A stretch of 64,000 bases of DNA, from assembly GCF_006459125.1 (NCBI RefSeq), contig NZ_CP041070.1:2852001-2916000 (forward strand), given 5' to 3'. Position 1 is the stretch's first letter. The number at the start of each line of letters is the position of its first letter. The stretch is from Halarcobacter anaerophilus. GTDB lineage: Bacteria; Campylobacterota; Campylobacteria; Campylobacterales; Arcobacteraceae. The notes under the pieces were generated by a model. It worked only from the letters and a program-made list of their open reading frames with translations. It did not search any database and had not been told where the DNA came from. Positions 27,263-37,063 of this stretch are shown here, one piece after another. A program made the position numbers and the translations under genes.

Positions 27263-28966
27263 ATGTCTAAAGGTAAAAGTATCATTCCAGATTTTATGTC
27301 AGATAATCCAGATGATACTTTTAAATTTTTATTTCCTTTAAAACTAATACTTGATGAAGATAAGTTTGGGAACAGTCATTATGAAGTTGTAGTAAAAAAC
27401 ATGTCTAAAAGTGAAGTTTTCACTTATCAAGTATCTCCAGAACTTTTATTTACCCATTTTCCTCTTTATAAATCTTTTAAAAATGGTGAAAAAACAGAAT
27501 CTAATCCAAGTAAAGAAATCTTTGAAAAGATTTTTACCATTGATTCCTCTTTAATAAATAATTCAATAGAAAAAAAACTCAATGAGTTATTAGATAAAAA
27601 AACTATTGGAACTTTATTAGGATGGAATTACAAATACTTAGATACTGCAAGGTTTATTAACTGTTATTTAATTGAACAAGATAATATAAAAATCATCATT
27701 CCTCACTATGCCATAGGAATTTATTATTATTTTAGATTCTCTGAAATGAGAGAGGCTGCTTTAGATTGTAATATTGAAAGTTTATATGTTATGTGTAATG
27801 ATAATAGAGCTGATGCAAAAATTGTTTTACCAACTCCAAGAACAGATGAAGATGCAGCGTTTATTCATAGATATGCCTGTCAACCAATGGCACAGAATGA
27901 ATTTGAGAATATAAGTAAATATATTCATCACTATTTAAAGTATATGAGAGAGCATGATTTAGATGAAGAAATTGATGGAGTTCATTTAAAAATAAATTTT
28001 CCTGTAAAAGAGAAGTTTAAAATAGAGACAAGAGTAAGCCTTGTTACTAATAAAGAAACAAAGGAAGAGTACTATTTTATACATGAAATCACTAATGATA
28101 ATTCTGATATAGGATTTGATAAATTCACAAAAATAGTTGAACAAAATAAAATAATAACAGACCTTGAGGATTTAGAAAACTTATCAAAAGTTGATAGAGA
28201 AATTCCAGAAGAAACGACAGAGATACTAAAAGTAAAAGATGCAAATAAAAAACACACTAGTACACAGCATCGAAAAGATAGAAAAAAAAGCTGTGGAAGT
28301 TTACTAAATATTGAAATAGAACATGAAACACAAACAAAAGATATTATAAAAGATTTACTAAAGATATACCAAGAGCAAGATAACAATGATAAGGTAGATC
28401 AAAGTCTTACTGAATCTTCTTCAAAAGGAGACAAGGCTACTAGACGAGTTATAATCTCAAGTGAATTTGACAAGGAAGAAAATAGACCTTTAAATGAGAT
28501 AGATAATTTTGTTGTATTTAGACAATATATGGAATTTTTAAAACAACAATCTACTATTAAAAACTTTACGTTAAGTGAAGTAAAAAACTTACCTGAATTT
28601 TTAATCGAAAAGGCTGGAGAGAAAAAAATAAATCCTAAATGTAAAATGAACAAAAGAACTAGACAATATTTAACTGCAACATTTAAGTATGAGAAGTTTT
28701 ATGTCGGATTATTAGAATTAGAAAATTACCCCTCTTCAGCTGCCTCTTCTTGGGTAATAATCTCTGATTCAGTTATTACAAATAATACCTTTGACTTTTT
28801 TATAAATTTATATTTTAAAGATAATAACTCTATCCCAGATATTGTAATGAATTATAAAAAAGCTAATCCAAAATTTACTAAAAAAAATCATGAAAGGAAT
28901 GAAAACTTAGATGAGATCCAACTAGCTAAATGGTATGCTGGATTATTAGGAAAGATTAATCTGTAG
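27263..28966 (+). CDS. tnsE: Probable TnsE-like transposition protein
   Basis: 567-aa protein next to the mnmG-proximal transposon end. I recognise a weak but ordered resemblance to TnsE of Tn7 (538 aa). There is a central segment (IPHYAIGIYYYFRFSEMREA), then a beta-rich part around residues 240-270, a disordered charged linker (residues 300-420), and a C-terminal domain with FYVGLLELENYPSSAASSW ending in NENLDEIQLAKWYAGLLGKI. TnsE directs Tn7 into replicating mobile plasmids. Here it is convergent with tniQ instead of following it. Cargo of unknown function is the alternative; a profile search would settle this. Confidence 0.62.
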   Translation: MSKGKSIIPDFMSDNPDDTFKFLFPLKLILDEDKFGNSHYEVVVKNMSKSEVFTYQVSPELLFTHFPLYKSFKNGEKTESNPSKEIFEKIFTIDSSLINNSIEKKLNELLDKKTIGTLLGWNYKYLDTARFINCYLIEQDNIKIIIPHYAIGIYYYFRFSEMREAALDCNIESLYVMCNDNRADAKIVLPTPRTDEDAAFIHRYACQPMAQNEFENISKYIHHYLKYMREHDLDEEIDGVHLKINFPVKEKFKIETRVSLVTNKETKEEYYFIHEITNDNSDIGFDKFTKIVEQNKIITDLEDLENLSKVDREIPEETTEILKVKDANKKHTSTQHRKDRKKSCGSLLNIEIEHETQTKDIIKDLLKIYQEQDNNDKVDQSLTESSSKGDKATRRVIISSEFDKEENRPLNEIDNFVVFRQYMEFLKQQSTIKNFTLSEVKNLPEFLIEKAGEKKINPKCKMNKRTRQYLTATFKYEKFYVGLLELENYPSSAASSWVIISDSVITNNTFDFFINLYFKDNNSIPDIVMNYKKANPKFTKKNHERNENLDEIQLAKWYAGLLGKINL

Positions 28967-29035
28967 ACTTCTATTTCAATTAACATATTCTCTCATAAAA
29001 TATTTATCGATTTTATTCCTTTATCTAACTTTAAA

Positions 29036-29106
29036 ATCTATAAAATTTATAGATAGAAATATCTATATAAATGATATCTGTTAAAAAAATAGATACATAT
29101 ATCTAT
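29036..29106. repeat. Two AT-rich dyads between tnsE and tniQ
   Basis: ATCTATAAA-A-TTTATAGAT (29036-29054) is a perfect 9-bp dyad, and ATAGATA-CATA-TATCTAT (29089-29106) a perfect 7-bp one. Several more ATCTAT/ATAGAT words lie between. The gap (28967-29118) separates convergent genes, so weak bidirectional termination is possible; a protein-binding array is the alternative. Too few G and C for strong intrinsic terminators. Confidence 0.4.
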
Positions 29107-29118
29107 AAATTTCACAGA

Positions 29119-30321
29119 TTAATATCTTTGTTTTTTTGGCAAAATATTATTTATTGTGTATTTTTTATAAATTTTTACAAAACCTTTATGAATTGAAAAA
29201 TGGCATCCAACTATTTCTGCAACACTAATTTGATTGACAACATTACCTTGATTCTTAAGATATTTAATAGCCCCTAATACTTCACTTTCACTTATTTCTC
29301 TTCCAATTTTATTTTGCATAGGTATAAGCTCATCTATCATCTCTTTATACCAAAAAGGTATATTTCTAAAGCCATGAAAAAACTCCCTATGTGTCAAATG
29401 ATTATCTCTTGAAAAAGCCACAAGGTTTTTAGGATAGTTTTGAAAAAGATAATAAACCATAGAGGTTAAAATAAACTCTTTTTTTATAGATAAAGTTTTT
29501 TTTGAATTGTATCTATCAAGTTTTTTACAAATAGTTTTATACTCTTCTAATAAAGGGAATTTTTCTAAATTTAACTTTTCTTTGCTATCAAGTAAAAATC
29601 TAAGATAAGTTAAACTTTCAAAAACAAATACTGATTTTATTTTTTGTTTATTTATCACAAAAAAACCTCTACTCAATCCTTTTTCAAACCACTTGATAGC
29701 TTTCAATCCATATTCATAATTTGAATGAATAGGCATAGTAACACTTTCTCTTAAATCCTTTTCACAGTTGTAACAAATACAAAGTTCTTTTTTATGTTTT
29801 ATTTTTGGCAAACTAATTTTATTATAACATCGCCAACATCTATCTGTTAAAAATATTTTATGTTTTGGGCAAGCATTATAAAAGTTATATCTCCATTTTT
29901 TTCTAAAATAAGGTATTTTATCTTCTGCCAGACATTTAGGACAATACATTAACCCATTGTGAGTTCTTTTGTCTGTTAGTTTTCTAATTTGCAAAGGTGG
30001 ATATAAAGTATTTTCATCACATAAAAATAAATGACCTTCTTCACTATGTAAGGAAAGACTAAATATTTCTTTTTTCGAGAGCTGACTTTTTTGAGCTAAG
30101 TGATTAAATAGCTTTTCATCATATAAAAAATCTAAATCTGTCCTTGATATAGCACTGCCCTCATGCCGAATAAATAAAGAAATAAATTCAGATAAACTTC
30201 TTCTATGATCTATTGCCATACGTGTCAACCAAGAACTAAGTAATTCATCTTTTAATGGTCTTGGTATAATTAAAAAGAAATAGTCTTGAACCCAGTCTCT
30301 ATTTCTTTTTTGTTTTTTCAT
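29119..30321 (-). CDS. tniQ: TniQ family target-selection protein (TnsD-like)
   Basis: 400-aa zinc-finger protein that links a target site to TnsC. The N-terminus IIPRPLKDELLSSWLTRMA is the TniQ signature. Zinc-binding pairs follow: MYCPKCLAED near residue 129, NACPKHKIFL, DRCWRCYNKI and CICYNC. The C-terminal part has a helix-turn-helix-like stretch (VNQISVAEIVGCHFSIHKGF). It is the only TniQ gene in the element, so it is the best candidate for recognising the 3' end of mnmG, as TnsD does for glmS. It starts one base after tnsC ends. Confidence 0.85.
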   Translation of the reverse strand: MKKQKRNRDWVQDYFFLIIPRPLKDELLSSWLTRMAIDHRRSLSEFISLFIRHEGSAISRTDLDFLYDEKLFNHLAQKSQLSKKEIFSLSLHSEEGHLFLCDENTLYPPLQIRKLTDKRTHNGLMYCPKCLAEDKIPYFRKKWRYNFYNACPKHKIFLTDRCWRCYNKISLPKIKHKKELCICYNCEKDLRESVTMPIHSNYEYGLKAIKWFEKGLSRGFFVINKQKIKSVFVFESLTYLRFLLDSKEKLNLEKFPLLEEYKTICKKLDRYNSKKTLSIKKEFILTSMVYYLFQNYPKNLVAFSRDNHLTHREFFHGFRNIPFWYKEMIDELIPMQNKIGREISESEVLGAIKYLKNQGNVVNQISVAEIVGCHFSIHKGFVKIYKKYTINNILPKKQRY

Positions 30322-30322
30322 T

Positions 30323-31192
30323 TTATAACTTTGGTAAGTAACCTATATCTTCAACCTTTATATATTCACGCTTAGATTTAATAGCTTTTACAGCAGCTTT
30401 TTTCAGCAGATTTACTGTCATACCTATAAGTCCTTCAGACTGATGAAAAAGTGCATTCATAATTTCTGGATTATCTGCCATATTTGAAGCTTCTTTTAAA
30501 GGTAAACATCTCTCATATGTTGCCACAAAAGAACGATATTTTCTATCATTGTTCCATCTAGGAAGTTCAATTGATGGAAATCTTGTGGCTGTTTCTTCTC
30601 CTATAGATAAAGCAGAATGCGCAGTTCTTGTACCTGCTAAAACAATGGTTAAGGACAAACTATTACTTAGTTGTTTTAAATCATCTATGAAAGTACGTTG
30701 TTTGTTTAAATTTCCTGTTAAAGCACTATGTATTTCATCGACTAAAATCATTTTTGTTCCTAGTTTTTTCAAATAATGCTTTGCAAGTTTTTCTTTTACT
30801 GCAACTTTATCAACTGCTTTATGAGGAACACATAATTCATTTAAAATACGAGTGTATAACTTACTCTCATCGGGAGTTGTAGGGGCTTGAAAATAAATAA
30901 TAGGGATATCATAAGTAATTCCATTTTCATTCTCAATAGGTTCCAAGGTACTTTTATGTAAATCATACATTTTTTTTAAAATTGCTGTTTTACCATTTAT
31001 AGAATCACCATAAATTAAGACTCCCTCATGTCTTATTTGTGGTGGGTCTTCAAACTTATCTTCTAAAAATTCAAGAAGCTTAACCGCTGCACCATATCCA
31101 ATCCATTTATCTTTTTTACAGTATAAGATTCTCTCTTCATCACTTTTATCTAAGTAGTTAAAGGCTTCTTGTGTTAAGTTACGTTCATTCAT
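30323..31192 (-). CDS. tnsC: TnsC/TniB-type AAA+ transposition regulator
   Basis: 289-aa AAA+ ATPase that assembles on target DNA and activates the transposase. Walker A is YGDSINGKTAIL near residue 62, Walker B MILVDEIHSAL near residue 147, and sensor-1 TIVLAGTRTAHSAL near residue 178. It is much shorter than TnsC of Tn7 (about 555 aa) and resembles the compact TniB type. It lies between tnsB (3-base gap) and tniQ (1-base gap), in one transcript. Confidence 0.9.
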   Translation of the reverse strand: MNERNLTQEAFNYLDKSDEERILYCKKDKWIGYGAAVKLLEFLEDKFEDPPQIRHEGVLIYGDSINGKTAILKKMYDLHKSTLEPIENENGITYDIPIIYFQAPTTPDESKLYTRILNELCVPHKAVDKVAVKEKLAKHYLKKLGTKMILVDEIHSALTGNLNKQRTFIDDLKQLSNSLSLTIVLAGTRTAHSALSIGEETATRFPSIELPRWNNDRKYRSFVATYERCLPLKEASNMADNPEIMNALFHQSEGLIGMTVNLLKKAAVKAIKSKREYIKVEDIGYLPKL

Positions 31193-31195
31193 TTG

Positions 31196-33085
31196 TTAAC
31201 CTATTGGATAAATATCATAACCATCATCATCTTCCTCTTTAACAGAAGAATCTAAATGTATGGGTTGAGTTTGTGTTTCTTTATAATCTATTTGCTCTTT
31301 TTCCATTTTTAAAGTTTTCTCTTGATGTCTTTTTGAACTTTTTTTACGTCTTACAGATTTTTTCTCTCTTTTTGCTGCTTCAACTTTTTGTCTAAGTCTC
31401 TCTTTTGCTTCAAAAATATCATGTGGTTCAAGTTCTCTTCCGGTAACCTGTCTTTTTGCTTCAGATATTGCTTCTCTTAATTCTGATAAATTCATTTGAG
31501 GTTTTCTTATATCTGCATATGGAATAGTTATGTATTCATTAATATCTTCATCATATACATATATTTTACTAATATCTCTTGGGTCACGTCTGCAGATAAC
31601 CTCATTTTTTAGCTCGGGTTTTAATTTTTTATATTGAGAAGGGATAATCCACTTTCTAAGTGATTCTGAAAAGTAAGTAATGTAATCAATTGTAATACCA
31701 TTTTTCTGAACGGTACGTTTTATTTGAGGTAGTAATGCCATTCTAAGTTTTAAAGTATTTGTTGGAACTGTTGGTAAAAATGGGATTGATTTTTCTTTAC
31801 CCACCCCATATAAACCTTGATAAAATTTTTCTTCAGGTGTCATGAATATTGAGCTATGTTCAGTTTTATGATAAACATTTATTACAAAATCTAAATACCA
31901 TTCTTCAAGTTCATCTATAGTCATGGCAGCTTCTGCTTCAGAATCATAACTTCCTTTTTTAAAGATATTAGATCTAGTAGTACCTGGTAAGACATGCATT
32001 TTTTTCATATATGTACCCAAAACTCTTTCAACTGCACCACCAAACTCTGGTCTAGCAACTGGACGATACCTATCTTCTATTCTAAATTCTTGACAAAAAT
32101 TACGTAAACTAATCGATGTAAAGTCCTTACCATTGTCCATATGAACCTTTCTAGGTAATCCATAAACAGGGTATTCTCCCTCAACTTTATATTTTGCTAA
32201 TAATTCATCCTTTGGTAAAATTGCATTTAATAAACATTGCCCTACACTAAAATAACTAGGTGCTTCTAAAGAGATATAAAAGCCATACATCATCCTACTA
32301 TATACATCAATTGCAACAGTAATAAAAGGTCTTCCAATGGGTTCTCTATTTTCTTCATCAACTAAGATAACATCAACTTTAGTATGATCAATTTGAATAA
32401 TATCCAAAGGCATTTTCACATCTGGGAATTTATTTGGCATTCCTCTAGTTTCATTTACTCTTATTCCATTTCTATATTTTGCAATAATTTTTGGATGTAG
32501 AGCATTTATTCTATTTCTTATAGTATTTTTTGCGGGTGCTTTTAGTTCTATATTCTGACATTTATAGACAATTTGCTCATAAATATCTTGTAAAGGATAT
32601 TGTTGTTTATGTAGATACATCTCTTCAATTACACTATTGATTATTGTATTAACAGATTCATCTAATCTACTTTTTCCTTTTCCTCCACAAAATTCTCTTC
32701 TAGAGGCTAGTGAACTTATTGTCTTATATTGTTCATAAGTATTAAGCCATCTATATATTGTAGCAATGCCTTTTTTATTTTTCTTAGCAACTTTTTGAAC
32801 ATCATTCGCTGTTCTATTTTCAATGTCTAATAAGGGTTCAATAATTTTAAATCGTTCACTTGCCTTATTTAATTCCTTTTGTTCAGTATCAACTAATTCT
32901 TTTGTTCTTTTTTTTATATTTTTAGGGTCACTAATTAAATCATTAACTTTAACAATTTTTTCATTATATGGTTTATTTAATTTCTTGAGAAGCACCTCAC
33001 TTAAAGAAGGATAACCTTTTATAACATACTCTACATCTTGGTAAAAAATTTTACTATCAATATCAAAGGAAATTACATTAGCCAT
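31196..33085 (-). CDS. tnsB: TnsB transposase (DDE recombinase)
   Basis: 629-aa transposase that binds the element ends and joins 3' ends to target. N-terminal helix-turn-helix domains (for example VQKVAKKNKKGIATIYRWLN near residue 98) precede the RNase-H fold. Catalytic residues are in IIQIDHTKVDV (Asp, near residue 231), VHMDNGKDFT (Asp, near residue 315) and GGAVERVLGTYMK (Glu, near residue 351). A C-terminal beta-barrel and a basic, charged tail (KREKKSVRRKKSSKRHQ), likely the TnsC contact, follow. Its start overlaps tnsA by 8 bases. Confidence 0.93.
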   Translation of the reverse strand: MANVISFDIDSKIFYQDVEYVIKGYPSLSEVLLKKLNKPYNEKIVKVNDLISDPKNIKKRTKELVDTEQKELNKASERFKIIEPLLDIENRTANDVQKVAKKNKKGIATIYRWLNTYEQYKTISSLASRREFCGGKGKSRLDESVNTIINSVIEEMYLHKQQYPLQDIYEQIVYKCQNIELKAPAKNTIRNRINALHPKIIAKYRNGIRVNETRGMPNKFPDVKMPLDIIQIDHTKVDVILVDEENREPIGRPFITVAIDVYSRMMYGFYISLEAPSYFSVGQCLLNAILPKDELLAKYKVEGEYPVYGLPRKVHMDNGKDFTSISLRNFCQEFRIEDRYRPVARPEFGGAVERVLGTYMKKMHVLPGTTRSNIFKKGSYDSEAEAAMTIDELEEWYLDFVINVYHKTEHSSIFMTPEEKFYQGLYGVGKEKSIPFLPTVPTNTLKLRMALLPQIKRTVQKNGITIDYITYFSESLRKWIIPSQYKKLKPELKNEVICRRDPRDISKIYVYDEDINEYITIPYADIRKPQMNLSELREAISEAKRQVTGRELEPHDIFEAKERLRQKVEAAKREKKSVRRKKSSKRHQEKTLKMEKEQIDYKETQTQPIHLDSSVKEEDDDGYDIYPIG

Positions 33086-33746
33086 TGTTCAACTCCACTA
33101 AAGACTCCATTGTAAGTTCATCACTAAATAAATCTGATTTTAATTTACCATTTGAAACCAATGACCAAATATTATTAGAAACTATTGCATACTCTTTTGG
33201 ATTAGATGTAATTTTTTGCACTAAATCAAATGCAGCTAGTTTTATTGTCTCTTTAAGAACATCTAATATTTCTTTTTCATATTTATGTTCAATTGGATTT
33301 TCTTTATACCTATATAAAAAGTCTAAATTTTCTATATATTCTTTACTATATGAAAGTTCAGTAAATACATCAAATTCTAAATCATTTTCTTTAGCAAACA
33401 CTTTTGTAGCTTCAAATTTTTCTGCAAAGTATTCTTTATTTTTTTCAAGTTCATTTGAATATTTTACTTCAACAATCGTATCTTTTAAACCTGTTTCTTT
33501 GGCCCTTTGAATGTAACAATCTAAACTATATGTCAAATGTCTATTTCTAAAATCAATTTCAATTTGAGGCTGTTCATAATACGCAAAAACACTTTCATCA
33601 AATTCTAATGATAAATAGCAGGCTCTTTCTAATAAGGATTCATAAATAATTGATTTACCATTTTTTATGCTAGGGAAATGCCCAATGACGGAACGATAGC
33701 TCTTTTTTATTTTACGTTGTGGAAATTTAATATAATCTTCTAGCAT
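33078..33746 (-). CDS. tnsA: TnsA endonuclease
   Basis: 222-aa restriction-endonuclease-like protein that cuts the 5' strands, giving cut-and-paste rather than copy-in transposition. Likely catalytic residues are Glu40 (LLERACYLSLEF), Asp76 (TYSLDCYI) and Lys95 in the EVK motif (IVEVKYS). A C-terminal helical part, about 80 residues, probably contacts TnsC. First gene of the tnsABC-tniQ transcript. The 165-base gap upstream separates it from the divergent TOPRIM gene and should hold promoters for both. Confidence 0.9.
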   Translation of the reverse strand: MLEDYIKFPQRKIKKSYRSVIGHFPSIKNGKSIIYESLLERACYLSLEFDESVFAYYEQPQIEIDFRNRHLTYSLDCYIQRAKETGLKDTIVEVKYSNELEKNKEYFAEKFEATKVFAKENDLEFDVFTELSYSKEYIENLDFLYRYKENPIEHKYEKEILDVLKETIKLAAFDLVQKITSNPKEYAIVSNNIWSLVSNGKLKSDLFSDELTMESLVELNNG

Positions 33747-33911
33747 AATTATTTTCCATTAAATTTAGTTATTTTTAAATTGTATAGCAAAGAAGCTTTA
33801 ATCTATATTTAGAAATTATTCTGCGTATTATCATTTAATAAATATTTATTGTATTCTATGATAACTTTAATAAAAATTCTTCTACAATAATCAAAAATAA
33901 AAGTTGATAAA

Positions 33912-36900
33912 ATGCATTATAATAAATATGAACTAACCGAACTTGCAATTGACCTAGAAAAGAAGCTAAAACTTTATGAGAACAAAGATCTAGTTTCACA
34001 AGAGGAATATATATTTAAAGACTCAAAAAATCTTGATTTTGTTAATATTTTATTAAATTTAACCTCCGATAATATAAAACATAAAATTGAAAACTTTAAT
34101 AAAAAATATATTACAGAACAAGAATACTATGGCATTTCTATTAAAAATGAAAAGTTAATCTATCCAGCTTATGAAATCACAGAAATTTCTAGTGAATTAT
34201 TTGATAATTTATTTCATTCTAATAGGGACACTTCTTTTAAGGAATTTGCTAATATCTTAATAAATAAAACTGCTCAGTCTGACAATAAACAACATTGGTT
34301 TGGGATATCATTTAAAAATGAAAATATAAAAGATTATTTTCTAAATGAAGCAACAAAATACATTATAGAAAATCAATCTAACCATCAAAAAGTTTTTCAG
34401 GAACTTACAAATATAAATACTAAAGAAGATACTATGTTCCCCCAATTTATATCTTTGGACAAAAAAAAGATTCCTGAAAAGTTTAATGATATATTTGAAA
34501 TGTATCAATGGCTTACTATAGAAGAAGCAAATAATTATTTACATAATTTTGGTTCAAATTTTACTAAAAGTCTACTTCATATTATTATTGAAAATGAAAA
34601 ATTCAACTTAAACAAAGAGCATTCTCCCAATAGAATTATTGAAATCTTAGAAAAATGTCAAAACGATTCTATTATAATAAATGAGCTTTTAAATAATTTT
34701 AATATTAAATTAAATGTTTATTTATTAACCCATCCTATATATTCTCAATTTGGTTTATTGAACTTAATTGAGAAAAATATAAAGTCAAATACTAATCTTA
34801 ATAAACATAACTATATCCAAAAATGTCAAGAATCAATTATAAAACAAATTATTGATTTATATTTTAGCCACTATAATCATACTAGTTTTGAAAAAGAATC
34901 TATTTTTAATATTTTAAATTATTTGGCTTTTTATGCATTTAAATATGAATCAGAAAACCAATACATATTAGTATTAGAGTATATATTAAGTAAACTTGAA
35001 TTTTTTTATATTCAATGGCAATATGAGCAAGAATTTTATTTTGATAAAGTAATTGGTAACTTAATTCATAAACAAGAGTCACTACTTAAATCAAGCGATA
35101 CTCTGATCATTAAAGATTATTTTTTAATGTCTTGGTATTTAGAGAAATTGGTTCTAAAAGAAAAAATATTTGATAAAAAGTACAATGATTTAATTTCAAT
35201 AGTAACAAGTGCAGTAGAATTGAATTTAAAAAGACATTTTACTAATTGCTTAAATGAAAAAAGTTTTTATTTAAAAGATGTATATCTATCAAAAATAAAC
35301 TTTTCTCTATTCTATCATCTAAGTAATTCTAAATCAATTTGGTTAAATTTACTTAATATCAAAGAGATTCAATCCATGATTAATAAAGACACAAGGAGTC
35401 ATATACTTAAAGTAGTCGAATATTATTTCACCATTCTTTTAAATATATATCTGCAAAATGTGAATGATAAGTACTTACAGGAATATATTATCAACTTATC
35501 AATATCCTTTGGAATAAAAGAAAAATACGGTATTTTTCATTCTTTTCACAATAATACTCTACAATCTCAATTTTTCAGAAGTTTAAATTTTATTCAGGAT
35601 GGGTTATTTGATAAATTTATAAATACTTTTTTTAATTGCTCAGAAATAAAACAAATTTTACAACTTTATACTTATACATTTATTGAAACTAGAAAACATA
35701 AAATTTATGATAGATTTAAACCTTTACTAAATAATCGGCATAGTTTTTTTTGGCTACCAGATATTGAAGAAACGATACTTTTAGCTTTTAATCATAATTT
35801 AGATTCATTTGCTCATCAATTAATTGAAACATATGAAGAATACCTATCTACAAAAAATGAAAAGAATAAAAACCAAGCAGGATTGAAATATGTCAAATGC
35901 AAGAAAAATCTTTTAGCAATATATCGAAATCAAAAACTATCCCAACAAAAAAAATTGACAGAAATAAATAAATTAGAGACTCAAAAAATTTTTAATACAG
36001 ACTATTATGAAGAACGTTCAAAACTTCAACAATTTCGAGAATATACAATGTTTATTAAAGCATTAGTTTTTTTTGAGCAGGAACCAATCAAAACATATAA
36101 ACTTTTAAGAACTTTATTTACGAATACCAACAATCCTCTATATCTCTTTAATATGTTAAGTTCCTATTTTAAAGCATATGAACAAGATCAATATAAAGTT
36201 GAAAAATTCACTTATATCTTAAATGATTTTCAGAGAGAAATTGATAAATTCATACAACAAGAGATAGATATATTTCATTATCAAGTCTTATTCTATGGTT
36301 ACAATCAAATACATTATTATTCTAAAGTAGATGAATTATTTTCTATCATACCAAATTATTATAAAGAGACATTAAAAAAAGAATTACCAAGTACACTTAC
36401 TTTATTTGACAAACCAGTATATTTAAGGAATAAACTTTTGATTTGTGTAGAAGGAAGAACGGATATAAGTTTTTTAAAAAACATCAATAAAAATATACCT
36501 GAACTAAAAAATATTATTGATATAGAAAGAAGCCCAAATATAGATTTTATTGATTTGGTTGGAGGTAACTTAATTAAATTTGTAGAGGAACATAATCTAT
36601 CTGGGACTAATATTGTTGAACTACATATATATGACAGTGATAAAGGTTCAGGAAAAGACGAAAACAAGTATCTAAAACAATGTCAACAAGTTAAAAGTCG
36701 AGATGATAAATCATTTTGTTTTATGACACAAAAAAGAGAATTAGAAAATTATGTTCATAAAGATCTCATAGAACATGAATTTAATATAGATATTTCTAAT
36801 ATAAAGGATAAAGAATGGGATACATTAGACATTGCTAATTTAATTAAAAATAAAATTGAAAATATAAAAGATGAAAAAGCAATAAAAAGTATTTTGAGTG

Positions 36901-37004
36901 GAAAAATATCTAAAAAAATATCAAAACAACATTTAGATGAATTAAATGCTTTTAATGAAATAAAACAGTGGTTTGAAAAGATAAAAGAACTCTCAAGTTT
37001 TTAA
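33912..37004 (+). CDS. Large protein with a C-terminal TOPRIM-like domain, putative defence nuclease
   Basis: 1030-aa protein, very AT-rich, of no family I can name over its first 800 residues, which are predominantly helical and repeat-like. The C-terminal 190 residues have the marks of an OLD-type TOPRIM domain: Glu847 in CVEGRTDISFL, Asp908-Ser-Asp910 in IYDSDKGSG and a RELENYV motif near residue 942. Such domains cut or nick nucleic acid with two metal ions. There is no Walker motif, unlike OLD ATPases, and no separate ATPase next to it. It is the first cargo gene after tnsA, transcribed away from it. Role in defence is inferred from domain and setting. Confidence 0.65.
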   Translation: MHYNKYELTELAIDLEKKLKLYENKDLVSQEEYIFKDSKNLDFVNILLNLTSDNIKHKIENFNKKYITEQEYYGISIKNEKLIYPAYEITEISSELFDNLFHSNRDTSFKEFANILINKTAQSDNKQHWFGISFKNENIKDYFLNEATKYIIENQSNHQKVFQELTNINTKEDTMFPQFISLDKKKIPEKFNDIFEMYQWLTIEEANNYLHNFGSNFTKSLLHIIIENEKFNLNKEHSPNRIIEILEKCQNDSIIINELLNNFNIKLNVYLLTHPIYSQFGLLNLIEKNIKSNTNLNKHNYIQKCQESIIKQIIDLYFSHYNHTSFEKESIFNILNYLAFYAFKYESENQYILVLEYILSKLEFFYIQWQYEQEFYFDKVIGNLIHKQESLLKSSDTLIIKDYFLMSWYLEKLVLKEKIFDKKYNDLISIVTSAVELNLKRHFTNCLNEKSFYLKDVYLSKINFSLFYHLSNSKSIWLNLLNIKEIQSMINKDTRSHILKVVEYYFTILLNIYLQNVNDKYLQEYIINLSISFGIKEKYGIFHSFHNNTLQSQFFRSLNFIQDGLFDKFINTFFNCSEIKQILQLYTYTFIETRKHKIYDRFKPLLNNRHSFFWLPDIEETILLAFNHNLDSFAHQLIETYEEYLSTKNEKNKNQAGLKYVKCKKNLLAIYRNQKLSQQKKLTEINKLETQKIFNTDYYEERSKLQQFREYTMFIKALVFFEQEPIKTYKLLRTLFTNTNNPLYLFNMLSSYFKAYEQDQYKVEKFTYILNDFQREIDKFIQQEIDIFHYQVLFYGYNQIHYYSKVDELFSIIPNYYKETLKKELPSTLTLFDKPVYLRNKLLICVEGRTDISFLKNINKNIPELKNIIDIERSPNIDFIDLVGGNLIKFVEEHNLSGTNIVELHIYDSDKGSGKDENKYLKQCQQVKSRDDKSFCFMTQKRELENYVHKDLIEHEFNIDISNIKDKEWDTLDIANLIKNKIENIKDEKAIKSILSGKISKKISKQHLDELNAFNEIKQWFEKIKELSSF

Positions 37005-37063
37005 AGAAATATTTAACATCTATAAATAATAGTTTTAACTTTTATAATTTGCTATAAAAAGTT

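Noticed and set aside
28967-29118. Short CRISPR-like repeat array near tniQ
   Set aside because: The ATCTAT/ATAGAT words are short dyads with irregular spacing; there are no constant repeats of 25-40 bases, no spacers and no cas genes.
33760-33911. Right end of the Tn7-like element just upstream of tnsA, as in Tn7 itself
   Set aside because: An ATTATCA word occurs at 33827, but no TGACA terminus with a TGAGA flank. The matching terminus and duplication are at 45023-45032.
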